DNA of 64,000 nt from Gentiana macrophylla. Its lineage: Eukaryota; Streptophyta; Magnoliopsida; Gentianales; Gentianaceae. The notes beneath the pieces were generated by a model. The model did no database searches, had not been told where the DNA came from, and was given only the letters and a program-made list of their open reading frames with translations. The DNA is taken from contig CM047807.1 in the NCBI GenBank assembly GCA_026214975.1, forward strand, positions 70,473,824 through 70,537,823, read 5' to 3'. A program made the translations under genes and the position numbers. Below, one piece after another: positions 10,025 through 22,779 of this stretch. The number at the start of each line of letters is the position of its first letter. The first letter of the stretch is position 1.

Positions 10025-11493
10025 ATGCAAGAAGAATTGAATGAATTTGAAAGAAATCAAGTTTGGACACTAGTGGAAAGGCCTAGTCATGCAAATATAA
10101 TTGGTACAAAATGGGTATACAGAAACAAATTGGATGAATCTAGTACCATTGTAAGGAATAAGGCCAGACTAGTAGCAAAAGGATACTCTCAAGCAGAAGG
10201 AATAGATTTTGATGAGACATATGCCCCTGTTGCAAGATTGGAATCTATCAGATTATTCCTGGCACATGCTTCTTATAAAAACTTCAAAGTATATCAAATG
10301 GATGTTAAGGGTGCATTTTTGAATGGCACTCTAGAGGAGGAAGCATATGTTCAGCAACCTCCTGGATTTGAAGTTAAAGATCAAGAAAATGAAGTGTATA
10401 GACTCAATAAAGCACTTTATGGTTTGAAACAAGCCCCAAGAGCATGGTATGAGACTCTATCTCAATTCTTGGTGGACAATGGTTTTACAAAAGGCACCAT
10501 TGATAAGACTCTTTACAAAATCAATGAAGGTAGCAGCACCCTGCTGGTGCAAATTTATGTGGATGACATAATATTTGGTTCTGAAAATGAAATTCTTTGT
10601 GAGAAGTTTGCAAACCTGATGAAAAGTAAATTCCAAATGAGTATGATGGGAGAAATGAACTACTTTTTTGGATTGCAAGTCAAACAGATGAAAGATGGAA
10701 TCTTTATTCATCAAACCAAGTATACCAAGGAGCAGCTGAAGAAATTTGGTATGGAAAACAGCACCAAGGTATCAACTCCTATGAGTACAAACATCAGATT
10801 GGATGAAGATAAGGAAGGCAAAAATGTTGATCAGACTTTATATAGAAAAATGATAGGCAGTCTGTTGTACCTTACTGCCAGCAGACCTGATATATCATTT
10901 GTTGTAGGTGTCTGTGCAAGATTTCAATCAAAACCTAAAGAAAGTCATTTAGGTGCAGTCTCAAGTATCTAAAAGAGACTTTGGGAGTAGGGATATGGTA
11001 TTCAAAAGATGGAAGCTTCAAAGTTATATCTTACTCAAATTCTGACTATGCTAGATGCAAGATTGATAGAAAAAGCACCATAGGAACCTGTCAGTTAATG
11101 TGAAATACACTGGTTTCCTGGTTTAGCAAGAAACATAATTCAATATCAACTTCCACTGCTGAAGTTGAATACATTGCTACTGGAAGTTGCTGTGCACAAA
11201 TATTATGGCAAAGACAACAATTAAGGGATTATGGAATTGAAGAAAGAGAAATTCCTATAATGTGTGACCACACAAGTGCAATTGCAATCACAAAAAATCC
11301 TGTTTTGCACTCAAGAACCAAGCATATTGATGTGAGACATCATTTTATAAGAGATCATATTGGAAAGAGAGATGTGGTGGTTCTTTATATCCCAACTGAA
11401 GATCAACTTGCAGATATTTTCCCTAAACCGTTGGATAGTGAAAGATTTGCTAAACTAAGGACTGAACTTGGAATTATTAAATTTGACTCATAA
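10025..11493 (+). pseudogene. Reverse transcriptase-RNase H of the SIRE-like element, broken
   Basis: This is the copia RT domain (RVT_2) followed by RNase H; together they copy element RNA to DNA. The open part (10025-10972, 315 residues) shows [42 protein letters not shown], the catalytic YVDD (10556-10567) and [10 protein letters not shown]. The RNase H continues after a frameshift near 10950 with ISYSNSDYARCKIDRKST, STAEVEYIA, a stop near 11101, and the terminal block SRTKHIDVRHHFIRDHI to PKPLDSERF (11260-11493). Sequence motifs fit the SIRE/Maximus lineage. The frameshift, stop and missing upstream pol make it non-autonomous. Confidence 0.85.
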
Positions 11494-12030
11494 TCAGCAA
11501 TGTACTGGAATTCACCAAGGGGATTAGTCTTTGCTATGTTGCGTGAGCTCACTTGACAGATCAGTCATTGGTATTAAACTTGATCTTGTATTATCAATTG
11601 GACAATACAAAAGGAATTAAGCATCAGCAGAATGACTCTTTCAGCAGACTGCTGAGACTTCTCTATCAGCAGGATGCTGAGCTAACTCTACTAATGACAA
11701 GGCTACTAAAGATTACTTTACTTAGTCAAACCTACAAAGTCAAAAAGCAATTGGTGGGATATTTATTTCCTATTTATAACCTCAGTTAACACGATCTAAC
11801 GGTTACAAAACGTTATGAGGAGTAATGGGCCACGTGTCAAGACGGCATTCACTCAAATTTAATCGTGGTTAATGCACAGTACGTGCTCTGACAGTTCTCA
11901 ACCACATCTATCTATATATATACAGACCTATACACAAAGGCTACTTATAAAATCTCAATTTGATCTTCTCTGCGTATACACTGTGTGAACACAGATTTGA
12001 GAGCTATCTTCTTCATCTTTTCTTATAACA
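11494..12030 (+). other. Spacer between pol and the env-like ORF, with promoter-like sequence
   Basis: No coding sequence is supported; the ORF at 11553-11789 is Leu/Gln-rich and unsupported. The spacer holds CCACGTGTC with a G-box core (11831-11836), a TATA run (11913-11921) about 110 bp before the next ATG, and a pyrimidine-rich leader ending AACAATGG. This looks like a plant gene 5' region rather than a simple pol-env joint. Confidence 0.5.
11913..11921 (+). promoter_or_regulatory. Candidate internal TATA box for the env-like ORF
   Basis: TATATATAT lies 110 bp upstream of ATG 12031, with a CACGTG core 82 bp further upstream. The arrangement would allow a subgenomic transcript for the third ORF. 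This is inferred from position only. Confidence 0.35.
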
Positions 12031-15000
12031 ATGGAAGAAAAGGATGATGTTCAAATCGGAATAAGTCAAAGTGTGAGAGGTTTGGTTGTTGATGCTAACA
12101 AGACAGAATTAGCCATCAATATTGGTCGAAGAATAAGAAGATATGAAGGTTTGGAGAATATGCTTAATATAAGATTGGAAACAATCTCATATATGAATGT
12201 GGTTAGCTTCTGGAGAAATATTGTCATAAGAGAAGGAAGAGAAGCATTCACCACAACAGTAAATGCCCAGGAGATTGAAGTTTCCTCAAGTCTACGGAGG
12301 GAAGTTTTTGGTTTTGCAGAAACAATTGATGCTCCAACAAATCCTGAGGAAATGGGATTGTCAAAGATGGATTTTATTGACAAAATCAAGACAAATGATG
12401 CCATCAAATCAATTCTAGGCACTAATGTGAAACACATTGGTTATAAGTACAACCTACTGAGCAAAATTATTACAAAGAATATCTTAGGACTCATTGGAAG
12501 CATGGATACACTATCAGGACCCAAAATAGAACTGCTGATGATTATTTGCAGAAGTATGAAGTTTGATTGGGCTGGATACTTTATCCACTACATGAAGAAG
12601 GTTGCAAAAGAAGAAAAAGAATGGACAAGGAAATCCAAGGCCTTATCCTTAGGATTAATGGTTCAGGCCCTGCTGAATCATTTGGAAATTGCTGATATCG
12701 CACCAGAGAAGATAAATAAATCCAGATACAAGAAAGAGATTGACTACCCTATCCTTGGTCTGGATGATGATGATGAAGGTGTTGATGAGACTGCTGATAG
12801 TGATGATGATGGAGATGATGGTGATGCTGGTGGTAAGCAGGTTAAGAAAACTGTCAAGCCTGCTGCACCAAAGGAGGTTATTGAGAAAAGAAAGGCTGCT
12901 GATACAAGGAAAATTACTGAATTATTAAAGCCTAAGAAGACAAAGAAGCAATCAGTTGAAGTTATTGATTTAAATGAAATCACAAGGAAAAGGAAAGCTG
13001 TAGAAGTTGAAGAAGAGCAACTTTCCAAAAGAATGAAAGAGATTGCCAAGAAGAAGAAGCATGGCAAAGGAAAACAATTGAGGATTTTGGAAAGTCATAG
13101 AGAACAACAAGAAGAAGAAGAAGTCACAAAAGAATGAGAGGCTATTGAGGCTGAGCCCTTAACAATTATCAAGCCTACTGAGGATATAGAGGTTGTTTCG
13201 AGCAACTTTCTTTGAGAGTCACAACAGACATCGACCCGAGAGCTCTTGCCAGAGAAAGCGTTGAATCCTCACCTGCAAAGGCTTCTCAGCCTACTGAAAG
13301 TGCACAAGTTGTTGTTGAGCAACTTGTTGAAGAGCCACAACAGACATCGAGTGCGCAGACTGTGGGTAATCGAGACATTGTTACAAGACCACGCAAAGTG
13401 CAATAGTTCAGGGGAAGAAGCGATCTGCTTGCTAACCTGGCGATGAGCATATAAGTCAGGGGGAACCAAGTGTGATCCAGTTGGAGGTAGTAGGAACAAA
13501 CATACAACCTGAGCAACCTACTGACCTAGAGGCATCTGTGGAAGAAACTTTGAATTTGCTTGTTGAGACCTTTGGAGGTCAGCAAGCTACTGAAACAGCT
13601 CTCAGACAACAAACCATGCCATTTGAGAGGCATGAGAAGAAGAAGAAAGAGGAGTTTGTTGACCCTAAACTCTTATTGGTGGCAAATTATTTCCAATAAA
13701 AGTTTGGATTTCATAAGAAACAAAAGTCAGCTGCAAAACCAATGACAGACTTTGAAGAATGGGCTTTTGAGAAATTGGGAGTGGAAAATTTTTTGGATCT
13801 GGTTGATACCTCCTTACTGCAATCAAGGCTGATGGATATGTTTGATGAACAACAGAAGGAGGAGGGTATCAAGTTCAGGGACCCTAGGGATGAATTTGAC
13901 AGTGATAATTCATCATATGATTTTGGTGATGATCGCCCCGGTCTTGGAGAATTCAGTGGGACTGCTATGATAATTGAGCCAAATGTACAACGATCTCATC
14001 GATCTTTGGATGATCTCTTGAAAGGCAACAAACTAAAGACATAAATGAAGATCTGAAGGATCTGACTATGGATGATTTGGAGGCACTAATAAATGAGGGT
14101 ATAAATCTTGGTGCAAATAGATTGGTTGGTGAGTCTGATGCTTCATTTGTTGTTGAACCTGTTGATCAACCTGAAGATCAGCAAGATGTGGATTTGGATG
14201 ATGAGAGGGTTACTGATCACAGTGAACCAGATGTCAATTCTGAGGGTTCAATTCAATATAAAGACTGGATTGACAATAAAGGAACCCTATTCAAAACTTA
14301 AAATACACTGAGAAGGATTGCCAATGCTGAAGGATTTCAAGAAGAAGACATGGCTGAATTCCCTGCAATCCTTGTACAGAGGGTGCTGATCACTGAGGAG
14401 CAAACAGTGGTGGCACAAAGATTGGATATGGTTATGGGATTTGAAGGATCCCCACTGATGATTGAGGAGGTTCAGGCTGCTGAGGTTCAAACAGCACCTG
14501 AACAAAGGTTGGAACATGAGGTACAGGTTCCTGAGTCTCAAACAGCACCTGGACAAAGGTTGGAACAATCTTGGGTTTGAAGGAAACCCCTGTTGTTGTT
14601 GAAGAATAGGCTTCTGTAGTGGAACATGCTGGAGGAAAGGTCACTGAAGGAAAAGATAGTCAGCAGACTGCTGTAATTGATGAGGAGGAGCAGCTGGTGA
14701 ACTATGACTTCAGTGATGAGGAATTTCAAATGCCTGAGGAAGAACCTATTGATGAAGAACCTCAACAAGCATTTGTACCAGTTTTTGAAGAGCCTGCTCT
14801 TAATCCCATTCTGGAAGAATTCCAAGGACCTAACCCTGCTGGAAGGGATATGAGTTTTTCTTTGGTTATCAACAGACAGAGGCAACAATACAATGTAGAA
14901 GAGCCTGCTGATGGAGCTGCTGGAGGAATGGCTGGTGGGGTACCAGCACATGTTGTGGAAGAGTTGAGGGCTATCAGTAATGACATAACAAACTTAAGAA

Positions 15001-15962
15001 CTCAACTTGACAGGCAAGAACAAAGATTTGAAGATTTGCTGAATCTAGTGGAGAATAGAGGAAGAACCACTGAAACTGTTGCTTCCAATTTTACCTCCAA
15101 CCAATATGCTCTTGCTGACCTTGCTCAAGATGTAAGAGGGATTAGGCAAGGTAATACACTGAAAGACAAGTTTTTGAAAGACCAATTTGCATCTATTCAT
15201 CAAAAACTTGATAAACTGTTTGAGTCACTTAAACCTGATGAGGCTGCTGGAACACTTCAACCTGCTAAATTGAATCCTAAGATCACTGAAAGGATAAATC
15301 TATTGGAGCAAACATTGCAAGGAAGGATCACAGCTGTGGACACTAGGACTAAAATAATGGAAGGGCAACTGAACAACCTAGTGCTCACACAGGAAAGTGT
15401 ACATGGCCTGCTGTCCTATTTTGTTGATGATGTCAATAAGGGGGAAGAGAGCCAAACAGCAGTAGCAAAAGAGGCTACCAGAATCTTTGCTAAGAAAAGA
15501 TGGGAAGATGATACAAATGCTTTTAGGGAGCCTGCACCTGGCAGACTTTCACTTACTGATGATCTTCTCAAAGAATACAAGAGAGACTACAACAGCAAAA
15601 GAAGACCTTTTCATGATAAAGGTTTCCATAAGGGACTCAATTGTTTTCTTGGACTCAAGTTTTGGGAAACAAGGGTCAAAGCCTTGAGGGCAGCACACAG
15701 AGGTGGTAGAGGAGGAAGAGGTGGTAGAGGTGGAAGGATTTTACCTACCACAAATGCAAAAGAGTCACTGAATGAGTTTAAAGAAGTTTACATGCGGTTA
15801 GGATTTAGAGTACATCAGATAAATCTAACACTACCTGAAGCATGGCATTGGTGTAAACAAGTGAATCCTCATATTGATTTCTCTCTGATTGAAAATGAAT
15901 GGATGAGAGATATGATCAGAGAGATAAGAACTTATCAAGAGCAAGTGGAGAAGTCAAGGTAA
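12031..15962 (+). pseudogene. Long 'env-like' third ORF of the SIRE-like element, broken
   Basis: SIRE relatives carry an extra ORF after pol, often called env-like; its role is unknown. Here about 1,300 codons are split by a stop at 13135 and several frame changes (pieces 12031-13137, 13212-13406, 13472-13699, 13742-14044, 14068-14301, 14350-14580, 14619-15962). The start at 12031 has a good context (AACAATGG). The N-terminal 250 residues form a globular region (ISYMNVVSFWRN, EIEVSSSLRREVFGF) resembling a domain common in plant retroelement third ORFs. Acidic DDDDEGVD and Lys-rich runs follow, then a coiled coil (about 14940-15420), a GGRGGRGGRGG run and a conserved C-terminus. I see no signal peptide, transmembrane segment or furin-like site, so a true envelope role is not supported. 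Confidence 0.7.
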
Positions 15963-16131
15963 GAAAGGGAAAGAAGACAATAGATCAGCATAGTACTTAT
16001 ATTTTATCTTTGCTGATTCTAGTCTGTAATAACTTTGAACAAATGATTATAATAAGAAATGACCAAGTTTGTTCTGTTTTATTTGTTTTAATCTTTTTGC
16101 TTTCCTGTTAGGAGAGGGTATTGGCATCATC

Positions 16132-16147
16132 ACCAAAAAGGGGAAAT
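16132..16147 (+). promoter_or_regulatory. Polypurine tract of the SIRE-like element
   Basis: CCAAAAAGGGGAAAT directly precedes the right LTR start TGTTGG. It differs from the left copy (AAAAGGGGG) by one A/G change. Confidence 0.75.
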
Positions 16148-17845
16148 TGTTGGACTTATTTTTAAGTTTTAGTGATGAGTGCCAGACTAGCTGTAATAGT
16201 GCAAATGCAAAAAGATGTCTAGATCAAATGTATAGGTTTATTAGAGTTTGATTTTGTATAGGTTTGATCAAACAAGCACGGTAATGGTCAGCTGATTTAT
16301 ATCGCAGAGCCGGTCTATATCCATAGGGTAAACGAGGTCAGTAGACTAGTCATGAACTCTTTGAAGACTCGGAAATTTGAGGCTCAAACTCAGTTAATGA
16401 AGGCTAAGGGATCAAACTTAGTAATTAAATTCAAGGATATGGAATCAGAATTTAGGGAAGTCTGTGATGACCTAAACTGATTACATATACCTTGTGTACA
16501 AGGTCTAAGTTCCATAAGTTGGATGGTGACTGGAACTTAGTTATGATTAAATGGTGTAATCTAACTTAATAAATAAAAGTTAGATAAAGGAAGTCAGCTG
16601 CATTGTGTTTTAAACACAACAAATTATGGTTCAGTTGACTGATATGTATCTCAGCAGACTCATGAACTTGCTGATACATATACCTCGGTTTATTCAAGAT
16701 TATATTGGAAGAAAACAAGGATAAGGACAGCTAACAACCTCTGATTTTATCAAACAAATCAATGGTTGAGATTAAAGGGACGTTGGGATGATTCAGGATT
16801 TTATCCAATGGATACATGACAAAGGATGGACAGACTGCATTCTGTCAAAAAGCAGTCTGACTGTGTCAGTACTATGAACAGTGACAAAAAGCAAGTCAAA
16901 TGGGACAAAATCTGGAAGGGCTATATTTGAATTTCAAATACAAGTCACAAGGGTTCCTACCTATAAATAGATTACTCCAAATTCAGAAGAAAGATGATGA
17001 TTGATGAAAAAATAAGAAATAATCCCGAGCATCAAATTCTGATCAAGAAATCACCCTGCTGAGCCTACTGAGCTTAAGTCTACTAATCCAAAGAAAATCT
17101 TCAAGTGTAATCTGCAATCAAGCTACATCAAGTTTACACACTTGAAGACATCAAGCTGCTGATCATATCATCCTGATCAAGCTGTTGCAACAGAATCATT
17201 TACTTGATTCAATCTTTATTTTACAAGAAATCTGTTGAAGACAGGGAAGCACTTCTGTGTGAAAGACTGTTGTTTGTGGTGGGAGTGGTGAAGAGGCAAT
17301 CCTACCCTTCAAGGACCAGTGGAAGACTTTGAGGCGCAATCCTACATGTTCTAGTTTTGAGTTTGTGAAGCCATAGCTATTGGTGAAGGACAAACATCTT
17401 AGGGAATTTTGTAACAAACTACATCAAGAATCTCTCTAGTGAATTACCTCCAACATCATAGGAGAAGAGTGGGTGACAGGATTACACCACCGGAACCACT
17501 ATAAAATCGCCTACTTACATTCTCTGCACTTACATTCTCGCATTTAGTTTATTACACACATCAACCTACTGAATCTAGCAACTGAACTCACACACATACA
17601 CTACTGAGTATCTAATACTTGGTATCATATTTAACAACAAGTAATAAGGCTTAATTTTGATATAATTCCGCTGCACAAATTCAGTATATTCAATAGTCAC
17701 AGAGACTATCGAGTATCGTGAGACCATCAAGTATCAGTCAGTCTTTGAGTTGCTGAGTTTGTCAACTCCAAATGTTTTAAGTGTTAAGTTTATTCACCCC
17801 CACCCCCCCTCTAAACTTAACCAAAGCCTTTTCAAGGGACCAACA
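16148..17845 (+). repeat. Right LTR of the SIRE-like element (1,698 bp)
   Basis: It starts TGTTGG and ends CCAACA, perfect 6-bp inverted repeats, and aligns with 5587-7274. TATA box TATAAATAG is at 16962-16970. A short C-rich run (CCCCCACCCCCCC, near 17795) is a local expansion relative to the left LTR. Differences between the two LTRs include several CTG/CAG versus CG single-base losses (17490, 17507, and 6289 in the other copy). The next five bases are CCTTG; no matching left flank can be read. Confidence 0.85.
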
Positions 17846-18170
17846 CCTTGGCCCTTTTCAAAATATTTGATTTTGGAAAAGGCCTAGGTCTAGGCCATTT
17901 TAAAAAAATTGATTTTGAAAAGTGCCAAGGTTGGTGCCTTTTGGTTTTTGAAACCAAAGACATCCCTTTTGATTAGGAATCAAAAGAAAAGAAACTAAAA
18001 AGACTTAATTTTAATTTTGATTTATTGATCAAAATTAAAATTGAAATCGTTTAAATATAACCGTTAATTTTATTTCTATTAAAATCATTTAATTAATTAA
18101 ATGTTAATTAGTTAATTGATTGGATAAAATTATTTAATCGATTAAACGTTAATCGATTAATCAAGACGCA
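17846..18170 (+). repeat. Cluster of consecutive hairpins and palindromes
   Basis: Starting at the base after the SIRE-like LTR there is a run of inverted repeats: CCTTGGCCCTTTTCAAAAT (17846) with its near-complement ending at about 17930, enclosing GGCCTAG-GT-CTAGGCC; TTTGGTTT/AAACCAAA near 17940-17958; CTTTTGATT/AATCAAAAG (17966-17986); a perfect 15-bp stem at 18007-18042; CATTTAATTAATTAAATG; and two ATCGAT-centred AT palindromes up to 18160. No protein is encoded. It may be the hairpin-rich start of a decayed LTR, or a foldback-type element. Confidence 0.6.
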
Positions 18171-18429
18171 TGTTGTTAGTTTTTAATTTTATCTTTTTCA
18201 TAAGATTTTATTGTATAAATTAGATATTGTGTAGATATAATATGATTATATGGACCCCGATTGATCATGGATTAGAACAATATGATAGATGTGAATGATT
18301 CATTTTTCGTTGGTTTAAAAATTGTCTTAGGCCGTTAGGAAGAACGTGACATAGTTTATTTTCTACATTATCCCATTCTCATTAGCTCCCCCTCCCCCCC
18401 CCCCCCCCGGTGTGCGGCAGGTGTATTTA
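18171..18429. other. AT-rich gap with a homopolymer C run
   Basis: No gene or recognised repeat. A run of 15 C (18394-18408) just after CTCCCCCT is the only feature; its length is likely to be uncertain in any assembly. Confidence 0.5.
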
Positions 18430-21400
18430 TTTTATTAGATAAAATTTATGTAACAAGAATGCAGCGGAAGATGGTGACCAAAGAAAGACGAAAATAAAGA
18501 TCTCATTGGAGAATGAAGCATTAAAGATCCTATTGGCGGTTGCAGCTACCTTTAGATTGTGACCCACGGTTTCGTCAGTTTGTATTCGAAACCGCACATG
18601 ATCATACCGGTTACTTTACGCATTTATTTATTATGTGCTTGTATTTATTTTATATGATACGATAGATGCATAACTAGACACGATCTAGATGAATGTGTAG
18701 GATGTATGTCTATAGAGATAGATATATTTGATGAGACCATAATTAAATTAATTAAGAGAATTATTTCAAAATTAATTAAGTGAATTAATTTAAAATTTAA
18801 CCCCACAACAAAAATCGAGTTATATTTGTCTCCCAATATTATAATGACGGTGAAGAGCCTTTGTTCGGATCCAACTGATCGGCCATCGTCGAGAGTTGAC
18901 CTACCTCGGGCATATCGTCGTTATCGAGAGATATGATCGTTGTGAGATCTCATTAATATTTGGGTTACAACTCGACTAAGAATCTTGCGGTGATTGGCCC
19001 TCGTTCAGGACCTTCTGATTTTAGAGACAAGGGGTTGACTATCACATAAGATGTGAATTGTCAAAGAGTTGACTAGTCAACCAATTGAAGCCTCGTGAGA
19101 TACGACCGGTAAGTGTACCCACCTTTCGAAACTGACCCGGTCGATTGGCCCTCGTCGAGGATCGAGTCAACTAGATTGGGTTCCATCCACTAAAGAATTA
19201 ATTAAAAATTTTGAAAGTCAATTGGGAGTAGTTAACCAGTGGGAGCAAAATCATAAACCAAAAGACTATTTTGATTTTGCATGTATAAACAACAACACTC
19301 TTTTATCTTTATTTTTATGTTGTAGTTTTTGCAAACTTTATTTCTATGTTTTTTATTCTAGATTATTAAAACAAAAATTAAATGATTGTTACCTTTTTGA
19401 GAAAAGTTCTCAAGTATGGTTAAGTAATTTTAATCCTTTTAATATAAGCAATGACACGTGCAATGCGTTATAGTAGTTAAAGACAAGGAGACTACATAAT
19501 TGATATAGTGCTCTAAGGCTTTAATTAATAGTCAAAGAGGAAGCTCATTATATGATTAAATTATTTGAAATCGGTTTCAGCGAATTAATCATATATTGGA
19601 TATAATGATATCCAATGGGTCGTTCTGTCATACAATGATAATTAATTCAAACATTAGTTGTGTTGGATAAGAATGACAACAACGAATTTTGGAAAGGTTG
19701 TTTTCAAAATTGAAAGATTTAGGTATCGACTTAATTATTTAATTTTTGCTTGAAGGTTGAATATGATTCAAAATGTTGAATAAACTCTCTAATAAACTTT
19801 GGATTTTCTTTATGAAAGAAAATTGAAGACATAGCTCTTGTGATTTTTCCTAAGTCTCATGAAGACTACACTAAGAAATATTTACGAGTGCTCAAAGGAT
19901 TAAAAGGAAAGTTAGGGAATATGCTTGAATAAGATAACTTATCGAAGTCTCTATCCTAACAAGTACGTTGAGATAAATCTATCTAAGCTCAAGTATACTC
20001 TAAGACATATGATATCTTACGAATGTGATTAAGTTAGAAAGATTAAATACAAAATATTATATGATATGGAAAGTGAAGCAAACGTTGCAGCATTTACTAT
20101 ATAATGTTCTGAGACTGGTAAACTGATAAATGATCTAAATAAATGTTATTACGTTCCGGTTCTTACGAAGAGCAACAATTCAGTTATCCGTTAGGATTTA
20201 ATGGACAAATTCAATTGTAAGGAATAAACATTATTCCAATAAAGTTGAGTAGTCATCAAGTCTAACATACTAGACTACAGTGACTATATAGTTGATATAG
20301 GTGATGAAATCTCAACCTGTTATCCTTGATATTTGTGGTTGTTCTAGATGTAGACTCTCTGGAAGAGAAACGTGTAATCAAATGTCATTTTGATGTTGTC
20401 TGAACCATGTGATTATGAATCATGTGGGTAATACGTATCTTATCTTAAGATGTCTTAAATACCCTTTTATGAAAAGGTTGTAAGTTCTAGAAAATTTGTC
20501 TAAAGCCTAAACATACTGATGTTTGTTGGATTATGACAAATAATACCATGAATGATATTACTGTTTACTAATTTCTTTGACTATTTTAGAAATAGTTGAA
20601 TGTACTTAGTGAAGTACGACAATTCGGAAAGCCCGAAGAGTTCGAGCTAATATTAATAAGAGATTGACGAACTACTTAGGAATTAATCTTCAATTGAATT
20701 GAAGTAATTATTACCTGAAGGGTGTTTTAGAAGCTATATGAAATAGAATCAGATTCTTCCTTGAAGGATACCATTTGAGATACGCAATCAGATTGTGATT
20801 CTAAAATAGAAATAGCACTTTATACGACGAAGATGCGAAGTAAGCCATGCAGAGTATCCCTTACCTGTTTCGGGATAGTGCCCTTACACAATACGTATAC
20901 TTAACCAAGTTCCAAGGATTAAAGGTTGAATAAATTCCATATCAGATATGGAAGACGATGACATCGAATCTATCCTAACCGATGGTTTAGAGTTGTCGTG
21001 CTTCTCGTAAGCAGACAATGTCTGATAGGCTTGGAGCCTAGTACGACATATTCAACTTTGTGGCATATCTTAGCAAGTACGCTAAATGTTATTTAATTAC
21101 CCACGGAGCAAAACTATTTGTCTCCAAACATGCCGTCTTCTAAAGGAATTGTCCCTTCCAAAATAGATAGTGGGAGTAAATGAAATCTCAAAGTGTTTGA
21201 GAAACCACAAAGAGATATTCAACCATTAGAATATGAGCAGGCACTGCATCATAATGGGGTGTAGGACACTGCTCAATGCATGCAAGTACTCTATGAGTCT
21301 GTAGATAGCCACAAGCCTGAAAAGGCTGTTGGTGTGTTCATCTTGAAGAATGAATATCTCGCGACTTATGCAATAAATGCAAGATTAAGAGATATGGCTA

Positions 21401-21689
21401 GAGCCATAATATATGAAATAGATTCCATGTGTGACAAACGGGTTATGAACCCGATATGTCTTACCTGAAGGGAATGTCTCTGAAAGGTGTAGCATGTCTT
21501 TATGAAAGACTGGCATGGATGGTAATACAATTACCTATTAGGCTGAGTTGATGGCTAAGAGGCTATGAGGTGTAAGCCTTGTAATTACTTTTATGCTACT
21601 AGTTGTGCTTAAATCTATTTAGATAGTGCTTGTTCTAACTACGTATCATGGCTATATGATAGCGTTGAAAACATTGGGCCAATGGCTTG

Positions 21690-22480
21690 ATGTTCATAGA
21701 TGATAACATGATGTGTAAGCTTATGAGATCTATTTATGGACTCAAACAAGGTCCTCTGTATAAGTTCTTTGCTTTGATAAATCAAAATAGTTTGATTTCA
21801 ACAAGAAGAAAGATATGCCTCATGTGTAAAAGGTTTAGTGGGAGTGTTACAATTTTGAGCAAGGTATTTCCTTCTCGGAATCAACATCCCATATCGCAGT
21901 CAATTAATGTTTTGTAGTTCAAGGTCATTATGAAAGATCTTGAGAGTAGCAATTCTTATTTTGGAAATAAGAACCTATAGTGATAGATTTTGATACTGCT
22001 TGATTATCACAGTTCACCTTTATAGATTGGATGCTCAAAAGGAGTTTAGCATAGATCACTTCAAGAGATACCGCTAGCCGGCATTCTTGGGATCTATCTA
22101 TGGTAGGATGTTAGTCCTAAAGATAAGGTGAAAGATGATACTTATGGAAGGTTCCATTTGCTACTGCAATAGGATCCATCATAAGAGTTATGCTAGACGT
22201 TCACACTTCATGAAGAGACATGAGAAAGTATGAAAGTGATTCTAGTAGATTTCGAGAATGTCCTTAAAGTGTTAAGGAAGAGTTCCTAGTTTATTGAAAC
22301 ATGGAATTAAATAAACGTGGATATACATATGTGTACCCTAAATCTTATGAAGGTAGCGGGAGCTACGGTCTGGGTTTGCGGCCACTTTGATTAAGTGATA
22401 CAGTCAGCTGGAAATCTTCTTAGCTAGAAATCAATGGAGATTCTACAACTGCGCCAAAACATAGTAGTGCCTTGGAGGCA
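21690..22480 (+). pseudogene. Reverse transcriptase / RNase H traces of element D
   Basis: RSIYGLKQG (21726-21752) is the copia RT motif after the catalytic region. About 400 bp later KVPFATAIGSII (22148-22183) matches the 'vpYasAiGSlMYam' block that joins RT to RNase H in Tork/TAR/Angela-like elements. Between and after these the frame is lost repeatedly. The YVDD box and RNase H catalytic residues are not recognisable. Confidence 0.6.
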
Positions 22481-22779
22481 CAGCGGGAGCAGTACATGGA
22501 TCTAGAAGGTTCATTCCTGAACCTTGTACGGTTCTTCCACCTTTTCTATATAGCTGATATAGTAAGTGGATTCATTGCTTGAAGCAAGGGCCAGGGTCTC
22601 GACGGAGATTCATGTGTGTGTTGACGCGGTTACTTTCACTTGATCATTTGGAGCATGATATGAAGATAGTCTTAGTCCCGAAGGATAGTGATCCATTTAC
22701 TCTTAGGGTTGGTTGCGAGTATTGCATGAGAATCTTGTGTTTCAACTTGGTCTTGTGTGTACGAGTGATTGGCTTTAGG

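Larger units (their letters stand above)
4678..17845 (+). mobile_element. SIRE-like Ty1/copia element with a fused partial second copy
   Basis: The layout is: partial 3' internal region (4678-5586), LTR (5587-7274), internal region (7275-16147), LTR (16148-17845). Because 5' of the left LTR is the same internal 3' sequence and polypurine tract seen before the right LTR, two copies share one LTR, as expected from unequal recombination between LTRs. Long LTRs, a gag with CCHC knuckles, an RT-RNase H of SIRE type and an extra ORF after pol all point to the SIRE/Maximus lineage. Protease and integrase are missing, and all ORFs are broken. No target duplication can be read because the left copy is truncated. 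Confidence 0.8.

Noticed and set aside
12031..15962. True retroviral-type envelope protein
   Set aside because: No signal peptide, transmembrane segment, cleavage site or fusion-like hydrophobic stretch; the composition is charged and coiled-coil.
18394..18408. C homopolymer as a G-quadruplex or regulatory i-motif
   Set aside because: A single uninterrupted run of 15 C next to short C runs; length is assembly-sensitive and nothing around it supports a function.
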